A stretch of 64,000 nucleotides of DNA. Source: BJGO01 sp039810885. GTDB taxonomy: Bacteria > Bacteroidota > Bacteroidia > Chitinophagales > UBA10324. Below are positions 33,470 through 43,069 of this stretch, piece by piece. Within the stretch, counting starts at the first letter, position 1. Each line of letters starts with the position of its first letter. Location: positions 14,290-78,289 of the forward strand of contig JBDHXV010000006.1 in the NCBI GenBank assembly GCA_039810885.1, given 5' to 3'. The notes beneath the pieces were generated by a model, which saw only the letters and a list, made by a program, of their open reading frames with translations, searched no databases and was not told where the DNA came from. A program made the position numbers and the translations under genes.

Positions 33470-35608
33470 TTAAACTAGTTCTGTTTGAGCATGGGCTTGG
33501 CTATATTCGACATGCAACTTTTTCTGAATTTCTGCTGGAACCAACTGATATTCAGCAAACGCAGATTTGTAACTTGCTCTGCCTTGAGTTAAACTACGTA
33601 ATGTAGTTGAATATTTATCTAACTCGACTAATGGAATTTGTGCTTTAATAATTTGGTAATGTCCTTTGCTATCCATACCCAGTATGATGGCACGGCGTGT
33701 TTGCAAATCGCCCATCACATCGCCCATTTGTTCTTCAGGCACAAGAATTTCGATATTATAGAGAGGCTCCAATAACATAGGATCGGCTGCGTGGAATGCA
33801 TCTTTGAATGCCATCATGCCGGCAATTTTAAACGCCATATCGTTACTATCTACCGGGTGCATTTTGCCATCGTAAATATAGACACATATATCGCGTACAT
33901 AAGAGCCTGTTATCGGGCCTTCGTGCATTTTTTCCATAATGCCTTTTAGAATAGAAGGCATAAAACGTGCGTCTATTGCCCCACCTACTATGCAATTATG
34001 ATAGATGAGTTTTCCGCCCCAGTCAAGGTCTATGGTTTCCGTGCCCCGGACGTTAAATTCTTTTGGTGGTTGATATCCTTCTTTGTAGGGTTCAATGTGC
34101 ATTGCAACTTCTGCAAATTGCCCAGCACCGCCGGATTGCTTTTTATGACGGTAGGTAGATTTAGCCTCTTTACGTATAGATTCTCTGTAGGGAATTTTTA
34201 CCTTTTCAAAATCTACTGTTGACTTATAAATGTTTTCCATGCGCCATTTCATTGCAGCAAGATGTAATTCACCTTGTGCGCCAATAATCATTTGCTTGGC
34301 TTCGCGTGAAAATTCAATCGTAATCGTAGGGTCTTCCATGTGAATTTGTTTCATCACATCCCCCAACTTTTCATCATCAGCCTTGTTCTTTGCAAAGATG
34401 GCTACCTTGAGCTTTGGCTCAGGAAAGTTTATGGGAGCAACACTCACATCAAAGCCTTTGGCGTGTAAGGTGTCATTGGTTTGTGTGCCCTTGAGTTTTA
34501 CGGTGGCTCCTATGTCGCCTGCAGAAAGCTTGTTAACCGGGTTTCTATTTTTTCCGTCGAGGATAAATAGTTGATTAATGCGTTCTAATGCTCCGGTGGC
34601 ATCATTTATAAGTTCTTGCCCTACGCTAACTTCACCACTGACGACTTTGAATATGGATAGGTTCCCAAGGTGTGGCTCTACGAGTGATTTGAATACAAAT
34701 AAGGCAGTAGGTTTTGATTTATCGCACGGTATTTCGCTTCCATCGGGTTTATGCTCTGCCGGCATATCTATGGCACTCGGCACCACATTATCAATAAATC
34801 CCATCATTCTTCCGCTTCCCATATTGTTTTTTGCACTTAAGCAGAATACTGGAAATACTTCGTGTTTCATCATACCAATTTTTAACCCTTCACGCAACTC
34901 ATTTTCATCGAGTGAGCCTTTTTCAAAATACAGATTCATAAGTTTCTCATCGTTCATTGCAGCTATTTCAACTAATTCATTGTGCAAGTGATGCGCACGT
35001 TCCATTTCCTCAGAAGGTATTTCGAGTTTCTGTGGCTTGCCTCCACCCGGCCCGAATTGATAGATCGTCATTTTTAACAAGTCAACGATAGTATTAAATC
35101 CGGGGCCCGTGTTCAAAGGATATTGCATTAGCGTAAATGCTTTACCAAACCTATTCTTTGCCATTTCAACCGTATGTTCAAAGTCTGCTTTTTCATGATC
35201 TAACTGATTAATGGCAAACATCATCGGCTTATCATAGGCCTCCAGATAATTCCATAAGATTTCTGTGCCTACGTCAATACCTTGTTGTGCATTTAATAGC
35301 ATAACTCCCGTATCCGCTATACGAATTGCCGCAATTACTTCGCCGATAAAATCATCTAAGCCGGGAGTGTCTATGATATTAATTTTATAGTCGCGCCATT
35401 CGGTATGCAGATTGGTCGCATAGATGGAACTCCCTCGTTCAATCTCTATTTCGTGATAATCAGATACGGTGTTTCCATCTTCTACGCTACCTCGCCGGTT
35501 AATCAACCCGGCTTCAAACATCATTGTTTCGGCAAGAGTTGTTTTGCCCGATTTAGATGCGCCAAGCAAGACAATGTTTTTGATGTGCTTTTCGTCATAG
35601 GATTTCAT
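33470..35608 (-). CDS. EF-G-like translation GTPase (EF-G paralogue)
   Basis: 712 residues with the five EF-G domains: GTPase (1-270), domain II (about 290-385), III, IV and V to the end. The P-loop is GASKSGKTT at 16-24 and switch I is RGSSI (58-62) in place of the usual RGITI. Switch II is DTPGLDDF, with Leu84 where EF-G has the catalytic His. G4 is NQLD and G5 is SAKN. Domain IV carries the tip SGGAGQFAEV. This is a divergent EF-G-2-type paralogue; its exact role in translation is not known for most of the family. The start is the ATG at 35606-35608, divergent from the SprB/FN3 gene. Confidence 0.85.
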   Translation of the reverse strand: MKSYDEKHIKNIVLLGASKSGKTTLAETMMFEAGLINRRGSVEDGNTVSDYHEIEIERGSSIYATNLHTEWRDYKINIIDTPGLDDFIGEVIAAIRIADTGVMLLNAQQGIDVGTEILWNYLEAYDKPMMFAINQLDHEKADFEHTVEMAKNRFGKAFTLMQYPLNTGPGFNTIVDLLKMTIYQFGPGGGKPQKLEIPSEEMERAHHLHNELVEIAAMNDEKLMNLYFEKGSLDENELREGLKIGMMKHEVFPVFCLSAKNNMGSGRMMGFIDNVVPSAIDMPAEHKPDGSEIPCDKSKPTALFVFKSLVEPHLGNLSIFKVVSGEVSVGQELINDATGALERINQLFILDGKNRNPVNKLSAGDIGATVKLKGTQTNDTLHAKGFDVSVAPINFPEPKLKVAIFAKNKADDEKLGDVMKQIHMEDPTITIEFSREAKQMIIGAQGELHLAAMKWRMENIYKSTVDFEKVKIPYRESIRKEAKSTYRHKKQSGGAGQFAEVAMHIEPYKEGYQPPKEFNVRGTETIDLDWGGKLIYHNCIVGGAIDARFMPSILKGIMEKMHEGPITGSYVRDICVYIYDGKMHPVDSNDMAFKIAGMMAFKDAFHAADPMLLEPLYNIEILVPEEQMGDVMGDLQTRRAIILGMDSKGHYQIIKAQIPLVELDKYSTTLRSLTQGRASYKSAFAEYQLVPAEIQKKLHVEYSQAHAQTELV

Positions 35609-35741
35609 AAGTCAAGTGTTTAAGAGGTGAAATGTAAATTTTAGTGTAAGTTATTATACTTGATGCGGATAACCAATGATTTTTCGACTAAATAGTTTCA
35701 ACGAGTTGGGCTATATTGGCAAATCCTAAAACAATTTTATC

Positions 35742-37307
35742 ATGATGAAACAAAAAACTACTCTATTATTCTCACTATTGGTATTGTTATTTACCTATGG
35801 TGCTAAGTCGCAAAGCTTGCCTTGCGATAATTCTGTTCCGGTTAACGCAATTCTTGAGAACGAAGCGTGTGGATCAACCGATAATGATGATTGCAACAAT
35901 GCTCAAGAAGTTTCTTGCGGGGATCTGATTTCGGGAACTTCTTATATGCAGGGATCGACTGTAGATGCGGACTGGTATAAGTTTACCATAGCTGATGATG
36001 CAACTGTTACCGTAACATTTAACTCAAGCAAATCTTTTTATTTCTCGATTATTGATAACTGCACAGATCAGAACGTGCTTGCGGTTGGAGTTAACGATCC
36101 TTGTGTGATAAGCACAGCGGTTGCTAACCTTACATCTGGCACATACTACATCAACGTGTTTCCCTCTTTTGATTTTATTAATACCTGGAGTTGTGATGAT
36201 GGAATTACCTATGCATTCACTTTAGATTGCAGTAACGGGCCAAGTGGTTGCACATTGGATGCTGCTGCCGCTGCTACAGATCCATCTTGTGGCGGATTGG
36301 GTGATGATGGTTCAATTTCTCTCATTATCATAGATGGTCAGCCCTTCTATGATGTTCAATGGGATAATGGTGAATCTTCGCAGGATCTGTACAACCTAAC
36401 TTCGGGAGTCTATTGTTATACGGTAACGGATGGTTTAGGGTGTACAGTAAGCGATTGTGTAACTCTGAATCCTCCGGCTTGTAATGCCCCTCAAAATGTC
36501 CATGCTACATCAGTATCAAATCTTCAGGCTACCATAAATTGGGATGGCAGCCCGTGTGCGTTAAAATACCGTGTACAAATTCGCAAGCAGGGGGAGGTGA
36601 CGTGGACTACTTATTTTGTGAATGCAGGAAATCAATTTAAAACACTTTATAATTTATCTCCCGGAACAGCCTATCAATGCCGTGTGCGTGCAGTATGTTC
36701 AACAAATGGTTCCGTGTTATCACCATTTAGTGCTTTATTAAACTTTTCTACATCCGGTTGCGAAACACCAAGCACGCCCTCAGCAAATGTTTTGTCATCA
36801 TCAGAAGTTGAAGTGTTTTGGACTGTTGTGCCGGGGGTAACAAAATACCGTGTTCGTTATCGCGAAGTTGGTGCAACTTCATGGAATCTGAAATTTATTT
36901 TGCATCCACAGAGCAGCACGTTTATTGGAAATCTTACACCGGCTACAACCTATGAATACCAAATAGCTGCTGTTTGTACAGATGCAACAAATCTTTCCAA
37001 CTTTACTCCAATCAATACGTTTACCACAAATGCTTTGAGACTTGGTGAAAAGTTAAATGCATACATAAACCTATACCCAAATCCAACATCAGGGAATATA
37101 GTTATAAGTGTACACGGAATTGACGCTAACACTGCTCGACTCGAAATATATGATGTGCTTGGAAGGCAATTGTCCTTTGAACAAGTTAATATCAACGAAG
37201 GAGAAGCGTCGCTAACTCGTGATTATTCCAACTTAGCTAAAGGGGTTTACTTTGTTCGTTTTAGTTACAATGGAATCACCAATAACATCAAGTTTATTAA
37301 AGAATAA
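35742..37307 (+). CDS. T9SS-exported protein with PPC-like, SprB and FN3 domains
   Basis: 521 residues. Signal peptide 1-24 (ending AKSQS). Next comes a PPC-like beta-domain (about 45-165, Asp/Cys-rich). A SprB repeat (about 170-245, with SSQDLYNLTSGVYCYTVTD) follows, then two FN3 domains (about 247-338 and 340-430). The T9SS type A sorting domain (about 440-521) begins INLYPNPTSG and ends with a KGVYFVRF strand. Likely a cell-surface or extracellular adhesive protein. A shorter paralogue follows at 37443. The ATGATG start could begin at either Met. Confidence 0.87.
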   Translation: MMKQKTTLLFSLLVLLFTYGAKSQSLPCDNSVPVNAILENEACGSTDNDDCNNAQEVSCGDLISGTSYMQGSTVDADWYKFTIADDATVTVTFNSSKSFYFSIIDNCTDQNVLAVGVNDPCVISTAVANLTSGTYYINVFPSFDFINTWSCDDGITYAFTLDCSNGPSGCTLDAAAAATDPSCGGLGDDGSISLIIIDGQPFYDVQWDNGESSQDLYNLTSGVYCYTVTDGLGCTVSDCVTLNPPACNAPQNVHATSVSNLQATINWDGSPCALKYRVQIRKQGEVTWTTYFVNAGNQFKTLYNLSPGTAYQCRVRAVCSTNGSVLSPFSALLNFSTSGCETPSTPSANVLSSSEVEVFWTVVPGVTKYRVRYREVGATSWNLKFILHPQSSTFIGNLTPATTYEYQIAAVCTDATNLSNFTPINTFTTNALRLGEKLNAYINLYPNPTSGNIVISVHGIDANTARLEIYDVLGRQLSFEQVNINEGEASLTRDYSNLAKGVYFVRFSYNGITNNIKFIKE

Positions 37308-37333
37308 TTTTTTTTCATATTTATGAAGAGCAG

Positions 37334-37367
37334 AAGAGAGTGGCACCCGCCGCTCTCTTTGCTTTTT
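37334..37367 (+). terminator. Terminator after the first SprB/FN3 gene
   Basis: AAGAGAGTGGC (37334-37344) pairs with GCCGCTCTCTT (37349-37359) around a 4-base loop, followed by a T-rich tract. The stem has one T-G wobble. It lies 26 bp after the stop at 37307. Confidence 0.8.
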
Positions 37368-37442
37368 GTGAGGTGTGTGATTTGATTAGCTAATCTGTAT
37401 TTCGTAATTTATTATATTGCCAAAACACAAACACAATTTACG

Positions 37443-38573
37443 ATGCACCTTAAAACTATTTTATTACTTCTTGTATGTTCATTAGTAATGCTCTCAACCG
37501 CTAATGCACAATCTGAACCATGTGTGTTGGAAGTTGTTGCTGATGGGGTTGATCCCACTTGCGGGGCAGGGCTTGACAATGGCTCTATCATTTTAACGAT
37601 AAATAATGGCGTGCCCTTTTATTTTATAACATGGAGTAATGGTGGCCAAGGATTAAGTCAATATTTTCTATCAGTTGGAACATACTGTTATACGGTTACG
37701 GACGGCTCAGGATGTTCGGCTAATGGCTGTGTAACACTTAATCCGCCAGTTTGTGGTGCGCCACAAAATGCAACAGCTACCGGAATTACAAATACACAAG
37801 CAACCATTACATGGACGGGAAGTTCTTGTGCTAAGAAATATCGTGTACAATATCGCAAGCAAGGTGCAAGTGATTGGTTAATGGTTAATTCAAACGCATC
37901 CCTAAGAGTTTTAAATAATTTAGAGTCAGGTACGGTGTATCAATGCCGTGTGCGTTCGGTTTGTTCAACAGATGGCTCTGTCTTGTCTCCGTTCAGCAGC
38001 CTATTTACATTTTCAACTGCAGGATGTAAGGCACCCGAGGCTCCTACCGTGACCAATCTCTCAGCAAGTGAGGCTAAAATATCATGGGGAATTATTTCAG
38101 GAGTATCAAAATATCGAGTTCTCTATAGAGAAGCAGGTACTACAAGCTGGATGTTAAAAATAGTAGTCCACCCACAAAATAGTGTCATCCTTAGTAATCT
38201 GAATGCATCTACAACGTATGAATATCAAATGGTGACCGTATGCACTGATGCCAGCAATCTATCGAATTATACGCCGATAGATACTTTTACAACAAATGCT
38301 TTGCGGCTAAATGAAATTAGCTCTACAGATGTAATCCTTTATCCCAATCCAACATCAGGAATAATTACGATAAATTGGAACAATGAACAGAGTGAAATGG
38401 TACAACTTGAAGTGTATGATATGCTTGGTAGGCAAGTAAGTTCAGAATGGACACTGCTAAATCAAGGTTCTACCTTATTAAGGCGTGATTACGCGGATCT
38501 GCCCAAAGGCAATTACCTAATTCGTTTTAAATCTAATACCTCGGAATATAAATTGAGATTTACGAAGCAATAG
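37443..38573 (+). CDS. T9SS-exported SprB/FN3 protein, short paralogue
   Basis: 376 residues: signal peptide (1-23), SprB repeat (about 26-103), two FN3 domains (about 104-195 and 196-285), and a T9SS sorting domain (about 295-376) starting VILYPNPTSG. It matches the previous protein along its whole mature length but lacks the PPC-like domain. The pair probably arose by tandem duplication, and the bases before both starts are also similar (ATATTG, CAAA and ACAATTT blocks in order). A terminator separates them, so each should have its own promoter. Confidence 0.87.
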   Translation: MHLKTILLLLVCSLVMLSTANAQSEPCVLEVVADGVDPTCGAGLDNGSIILTINNGVPFYFITWSNGGQGLSQYFLSVGTYCYTVTDGSGCSANGCVTLNPPVCGAPQNATATGITNTQATITWTGSSCAKKYRVQYRKQGASDWLMVNSNASLRVLNNLESGTVYQCRVRSVCSTDGSVLSPFSSLFTFSTAGCKAPEAPTVTNLSASEAKISWGIISGVSKYRVLYREAGTTSWMLKIVVHPQNSVILSNLNASTTYEYQMVTVCTDASNLSNYTPIDTFTTNALRLNEISSTDVILYPNPTSGIITINWNNEQSEMVQLEVYDMLGRQVSSEWTLLNQGSTLLRRDYADLPKGNYLIRFKSNTSEYKLRFTKQ

Positions 38574-38639
38574 GGAATGAAACTATAGAAATGCTACGGC
38601 AATAAATCACTCGCATTAAATAAGTATTTTACGATTGAA

Positions 38640-39383
38640 TTATTGTATATAAATTTTATCTTTTACAATTCCGTTTTTGTGAAGGAAGTGCCTCATACTC
38701 ACCGACAATACACCCAAGCCATACTTCATACTTCTTCTGAAATTGATACTGCTGGCCTCCTCGAAATATTTGGTTGGACAGGTAACCTCAGCTATCTCAA
38801 ATCCGGCCATGAAAATTTGAGACAACATTTCATTATCGAAGACAAAATCATCCGAGTTCTTGTTATAGGCAATATGTTCTAATACATTTTTAGAAAAAGC
38901 ACGATAACCGGTATGGTATTCAGAAAGTTTTTGATTAATCAGAATGTTTTGGGATAAGGTAAGAAAACGATTGAAAATATATTTATAGATAGGCATTCCT
39001 CCCTTTAAAGCTCCTTTCCCGAGTATTCGAGAGCCTAAGACTACCGGATATAAATCATTTGCGATGATGCTGGCCATTGCCGGTATCAATAAAGGAGTGT
39101 ATTGATAGTCGGGGTGCAGCATAACGACAATTTCAGCACCCAGTTCGAGTGCTTTATTGTAACAAGATTTCTGATTGCCGCCGTAGCCTTTATTCTTCTG
39201 ATGAACGATAATATGTTTAATGCCAAGTTTTTTTCCTTGTGCCACCGTATCATCTTTACTCGCATCATCAACGAGCACCACATCATCTACGATACTGAAA
39301 TCTATCTCACGATAAGTACGTTCCAAAGTAGCCGCAGCATTATATGCCGGCAGTACCACAACCACTTTTTTATTATTAATCAT
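38640..39383 (-). CDS. Glycosyltransferase family 2 (dolichyl-phosphate-mannose synthase-like)
   Basis: 247 residues from the ATG at 39381-39383. Three codons earlier there is a TTG that would add only MHD, and I prefer the ATG. GT2 features: VVLPAYNAAATLERT, DDVVLVDDASKDDT (metal site), NKGYGGNQKSCYNKAL and MLHPDYQYTP. The late EYHTGYRAFS stretch is like Dpm1/polyprenyl-phosphate glycosyltransferases. No membrane tail is present, so it is the soluble type. It probably loads a sugar on polyprenyl phosphate. Convergent with the SprB/FN3 gene over a 66-bp gap and divergent from the next glycosyltransferase. Confidence 0.88.
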   Translation of the reverse strand: MINNKKVVVVLPAYNAAATLERTYREIDFSIVDDVVLVDDASKDDTVAQGKKLGIKHIIVHQKNKGYGGNQKSCYNKALELGAEIVVMLHPDYQYTPLLIPAMASIIANDLYPVVLGSRILGKGALKGGMPIYKYIFNRFLTLSQNILINQKLSEYHTGYRAFSKNVLEHIAYNKNSDDFVFDNEMLSQIFMAGFEIAEVTCPTKYFEEASSINFRRSMKYGLGVLSVSMRHFLHKNGIVKDKIYIQ

Positions 39384-39424
39384 ATCGTGCAAAAGTAGGA
39401 GAGTAATGATTACACACTTTCATA

Positions 39425-39447
39425 ATTTGTTGATGTTTTCAACAAAT
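39425..39447. promoter_or_regulatory. Perfect 9-bp inverted repeat in a divergent promoter region
   Basis: ATTTGTTGA (39425-39433) and TCAACAAAT (39439-39447) form a perfect inverted repeat with a 5-base spacer. It lies between two divergent glycosyltransferase genes, 30 bp before the TTG of one and 42 bp before the ATG of the other. It may be an operator for a dimeric regulator. No T-run follows, so a terminator is less likely. Confidence 0.45.
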
Positions 39448-39476
39448 CAGATATTTGAAACCTTAGCTTTATTGCA

Positions 39477-40673
39477 TTGCGTATTCTTCAGGTTTGTAAA
39501 AAGTTTCCTTATCCGTTAATCGATGGCGAACGCATTGCCATCTATCAATTATACAAAGGCCTGCAACAAGCCGGTGCCAATATAACTATTGCCTCTCTTA
39601 ACACGAAAAAGCATTATACAAACATCGAAAATATCTCTCCATCCATATTTGATAATAAAATATATTATTCCAAGACCATAGATACAACACCAACGAGTAT
39701 AGGATTTTTAAAATCTTGGATTAAAGGAAGTTCTTACAATATAGATCGATTTTACAACAAGGAGTTTGAGCAACAATTAATTAAGATATTGAAAGAAACT
39801 TCTTTTGATATTATACAACTGGAGGGGATGTTCCTATACCCTTACATCAAGGCAATTCGTAAAAATACAAAAGCAAAAATCGTTTTACGCTCTCATAATA
39901 TTGAACACCGGATACTGGATCGTAACCTCACGTTGACAAAAGCAGGATTGAAAAAGGTATTGTGGCGCATGCTTCAAAAACGCATGCAGAAGACTGAAAA
40001 GCTGATACTTAAAGAGGTTGATGCAATAGTTCCCATCTCGGAAATTGATGCACTTTGGTATCGGGAAAATAGATTTCTAAAACCTCTTCATGTAACAATG
40101 ACCGGCTTCGATAAACCGGAGCAAGTCAGTCATCAGTTTAATGAGAAATTGCAGCTCTACTATCTGGGGTCTATGGATTGGTTGCCCAATGTGGAAGGAG
40201 TGAAATGGTTTATTAAGAATGTTTGGGTCGAGTTACTTAAAGAAAAGCTACCTTTAAATTTGTATCTGCCTCTTTTTACTAATAGCGAAAAATGGTTCTC
40301 AGATATACGTGATATTATATGGGTAGAAAAGGTAGAGGATGTAAATGTATTTATCTCAGGTAAAGATATTTTGGTTGTTCCTTTATTTTCAGGAAGCGGT
40401 ATTCGTATTAAAATACCGGAAGCGATGAATCATGGAAGGGTGGTCATTTCTACAAGCATTGGTGCAGAAGGGTTAGGGCTGAACTCAGGTCAAGAATTTC
40501 TTCTTGCTGATGATGCAACGACATTTATTAAACTGATTAAGCAATTGAGTTTAAATCGTTCACAATTGGAACAACTTTCGGTTCGCGGGTTCAATACGTG
40601 TCGTCAGAGATTTGATACGCTTAAACTTGCATCGGAGTTACTTCAATTTTATCAAACATTATTACAATGCTGA
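39477..40673 (+). CDS. Glycosyltransferase, GT4-type (GT-B fold)
   Basis: 398 residues starting at a TTG (39477-39479) with MRILQVCKKFPYPLIDGE, the normal opening for this family; no ATG is available. The donor half has YLGSMDWLPNVEGVKWF, VVPLFSGSGIRIKIPEAMNHGR and VISTSIGAEGL, the Glu-containing nucleotide-sugar site of GT4. It overlaps the next gene by 7 bp. The donor sugar and acceptor are unknown. Confidence 0.87.
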   Translation: MRILQVCKKFPYPLIDGERIAIYQLYKGLQQAGANITIASLNTKKHYTNIENISPSIFDNKIYYSKTIDTTPTSIGFLKSWIKGSSYNIDRFYNKEFEQQLIKILKETSFDIIQLEGMFLYPYIKAIRKNTKAKIVLRSHNIEHRILDRNLTLTKAGLKKVLWRMLQKRMQKTEKLILKEVDAIVPISEIDALWYRENRFLKPLHVTMTGFDKPEQVSHQFNEKLQLYYLGSMDWLPNVEGVKWFIKNVWVELLKEKLPLNLYLPLFTNSEKWFSDIRDIIWVEKVEDVNVFISGKDILVVPLFSGSGIRIKIPEAMNHGRVVISTSIGAEGLGLNSGQEFLLADDATTFIKLIKQLSLNRSQLEQLSVRGFNTCRQRFDTLKLASELLQFYQTLLQC

Positions 40674-41833
40674 TAACACTATATCTTATTTGCATTTCAC
40701 TCATTCTTTTTTCCTATGTAGGATATCCTTTAAGCTTAATCATACTTCGCATAGCACATAAGCGAATTTATAAACCCTATACAACAACCGAGGACTTGCC
40801 GACTATAGATATCATTATTTCTGTCCGCAATGAATCTACGGTTATAGAAAAAAAAATCCATTCTCTATTTCACACATCCTATCCCATAGAAAAGATTACG
40901 GTCACGGTAATCTCCGACGCCTCTACTGATGAAACAGATGAAATTCTCCAACAATTAGTAAAGAACTATCCCTCACTTTATATTCATATCAATAAAGAGC
41001 GAAAAGGGAAGCCCGAAAATGTGAACAGCTTAGCTCAGCAAAGTAGGAGTGCCGTACTTGTGCTAACTGATGCAAATGTATTTTTTGAATTTGACACCTT
41101 GTTTAACCTGATTAAACCATTTGCGGATAAGCGAATTGGACTTTGCGGTGCTGTTATCAGAAATTCAATACAGACAACCAAAGGTATTGCAGAGCAGGAA
41201 AAGAGTTACATCCAACTTGAAACTAAAATTAAGCAATTAGAGGGCGAGTGCTTTGGAAGTATGATTGGTCCGTTTGGCGGATGTTATGCTCTTCGCAGAG
41301 AGCTATTTCGTCCGGTTCCCGATAACAACCCGGTTGATGACTTTTATATTGGCATGAGTGTATTGGCATTAAGAAAAGATGCCATATTAGTAGAGGATGC
41401 AATCTGTGTTGAGGATGTGCCGGATGATATCAGACAGGAAATCAAGCGTAAACGCCGCATAGCAAACGGAAATTTTAAAAACTTCATCTATTTTATACAC
41501 CTCTTAACTCCATCTCATCCTTATACGGCTTATGCCTTCTTTTCACATAAAATCATACGTTGGTTTACCCCTATTTTATACTTACTTTCCTTAATTCCAC
41601 TTACTCTTTTAGTTATCAATAAGCAATTTGTAGCTATAGCCATCTTGCAGCTATTCTTGTGGTTTGCTGTAATCATAGACCTGATATTAATCAAACGTAA
41701 CATTCCTACCGGACCCATGCGCTTCATTACGTATTTTTGCCAAATGAACATTGCCCTTCTTTTAGGGTTTATTGATTTTTTAAATGGAAAGAAAGCACAC
41801 ATCTGGGAGCCGACCCAAAGAAGTAAAAGTTAA
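40667..41833 (+). CDS. Membrane glycosyltransferase family 2
   Basis: 388 residues. An N-terminal helix (about 1-22), then a GT2 catalytic domain: DIIISVRNESTVIEKKIHSL, VISDASTDETDE, RKGKPENVNSL, VLTDANVFFEF (metal site) and GPFGGCYALRRELF. A Q/RxxRW-like region (KRKRRIANGNFKNF) and three C-terminal helices (about 290-375) follow. This is the topology of processive or exopolysaccharide GT2 enzymes. It overlaps the previous gene by 7 bp and ribBA by 50 bp. Confidence 0.87.
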   Translation: MLITLYLICISLILFSYVGYPLSLIILRIAHKRIYKPYTTTEDLPTIDIIISVRNESTVIEKKIHSLFHTSYPIEKITVTVISDASTDETDEILQQLVKNYPSLYIHINKERKGKPENVNSLAQQSRSAVLVLTDANVFFEFDTLFNLIKPFADKRIGLCGAVIRNSIQTTKGIAEQEKSYIQLETKIKQLEGECFGSMIGPFGGCYALRRELFRPVPDNNPVDDFYIGMSVLALRKDAILVEDAICVEDVPDDIRQEIKRKRRIANGNFKNFIYFIHLLTPSHPYTAYAFFSHKIIRWFTPILYLLSLIPLTLLVINKQFVAIAILQLFLWFAVIIDLILIKRNIPTGPMRFITYFCQMNIALLLGFIDFLNGKKAHIWEPTQRSKS

Positions 41834-43058
41834 ATTAGACACCATTGAATCTGCAATTAAAGACATAGCTGCCGGCAAACTGGTGATAGTTGTTGATGAT
41901 GAAGACCGCGAAAACGAAGGAGACTTTATTACTGCGGCTCGAAACGTAACTCCTGAAGTAATAAATTTTATGTCCAAGCATGGGCGAGGACTTATCTGTG
42001 CTCCATTAGCTGAAGACCGTTGCGATGAGCTTGGCTTGGACTTGATGGTGGGAGATAATACAGCTTTACATCAAACCCCATTTACGGTATCGGTAGATTT
42101 AATCGGTCACGGATGCACCACCGGCATTTCCGCTTCAGATAGAGCCAAAACCATAAAGGCATTAATTAATAAAAAGACAAAGCCCTCTGACTTGGGCCGC
42201 CCCGGGCACATTTTTCCACTAAAGGCAACGCGCGAAGGAGTTATACGACGTGCAGGCCACACAGAGGCAACAATAGACTTAGCTCGTCTTGCAGGCTTTG
42301 AACCCGCTGGCGTACTCGTTGAAATAATGAATGAAGATGGAACTATGGCGCGCCTTCCTGATTTAATGAAAGTTGCCCAACAGTTTAAACTTAAAATTAT
42401 CTCTATAAAAGACTTAATAGCGTATCGTTTGCAAAAGGAATCGTTAATTAGGCGGGAGGTTACAGTAAATATGCCTACCGAATGGGGCGACTTTCAGTTA
42501 ACAGCTTATACACAAATCAATACCGGACAGACACATCTTGCGTTGCACAAGGGTAAATGGAACAAGAGTGATTCGGTAATAGTCCGAGTTCACTCTTGCT
42601 GCTTAACCGGAGACATCTTTGGCTCTCAACGCTGTGATTGCGGAGAGCAACTCCACGTGGCGATGCAAATGGTAGAGAAGAAAGGTAAGGGAGTTATTCT
42701 ATATATGAATCAAGAGGGGCGTGGAATAGGCCTTCTAAATAAACTTAAAGCCTACCGCCTGCAAGAGCAAGGAAAAGATACGGTCGAAGCTAATTTGGCA
42801 TTAGGGTTCAGCATGGACAATCGGGATTACGGTATAGGTGCACAAATATTGCGCGATCTTGGAATCAGTAAGATCAAACTTATTTCCAATAATCCGAAGA
42901 AGCGCGCAGGCTTGAGTGGATATGGTTTGGAAATAGTGGAAACAATTCCTATAGAAATGAAACCTACTAAGCATAATTTACGCTATCTAAAAACGAAACG
43001 AGATAAAATGGGGCATACCATTTTAAAGAATACAACTAAACTAAAACTCATTAAATAA
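41784..43058 (+). CDS. ribBA: Bifunctional 3,4-DHBP synthase / GTP cyclohydrolase II (RibBA)
   Basis: 424 residues in riboflavin synthesis. The N-terminal RibB part (about 20-215) has VDDEDRENEGDF, HTPFTVSVDL and RAGHTEATIDL. The C-terminal RibA part (about 225-415) has the zinc motif HSCCLTGDIFGSQRCDCG, then NQEGRGIGLLNK and RDYGIGAQIL. The ATG at 41784 overlaps the glycosyltransferase gene by 50 bp; no nearer start codon exists before the conserved KLDTIESAIK, so the overlap seems real. trmD begins 11 bp downstream. Confidence 0.95.
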   Translation: MERKHTSGSRPKEVKVKLDTIESAIKDIAAGKLVIVVDDEDRENEGDFITAARNVTPEVINFMSKHGRGLICAPLAEDRCDELGLDLMVGDNTALHQTPFTVSVDLIGHGCTTGISASDRAKTIKALINKKTKPSDLGRPGHIFPLKATREGVIRRAGHTEATIDLARLAGFEPAGVLVEIMNEDGTMARLPDLMKVAQQFKLKIISIKDLIAYRLQKESLIRREVTVNMPTEWGDFQLTAYTQINTGQTHLALHKGKWNKSDSVIVRVHSCCLTGDIFGSQRCDCGEQLHVAMQMVEKKGKGVILYMNQEGRGIGLLNKLKAYRLQEQGKDTVEANLALGFSMDNRDYGIGAQILRDLGISKIKLISNNPKKRAGLSGYGLEIVETIPIEMKPTKHNLRYLKTKRDKMGHTILKNTTKLKLIK

Positions 43059-43069
43059 AAAACCCTGCC

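Noticed and set aside
33470..35608. Tetracycline ribosomal-protection protein
   Set aside because: The sequence has the EF-G-2-like switch regions and an EF-G domain IV tip (SGGAGQFAEV) not like Tet(M)/Tet(Q), so an ordinary paralogue is more likely.
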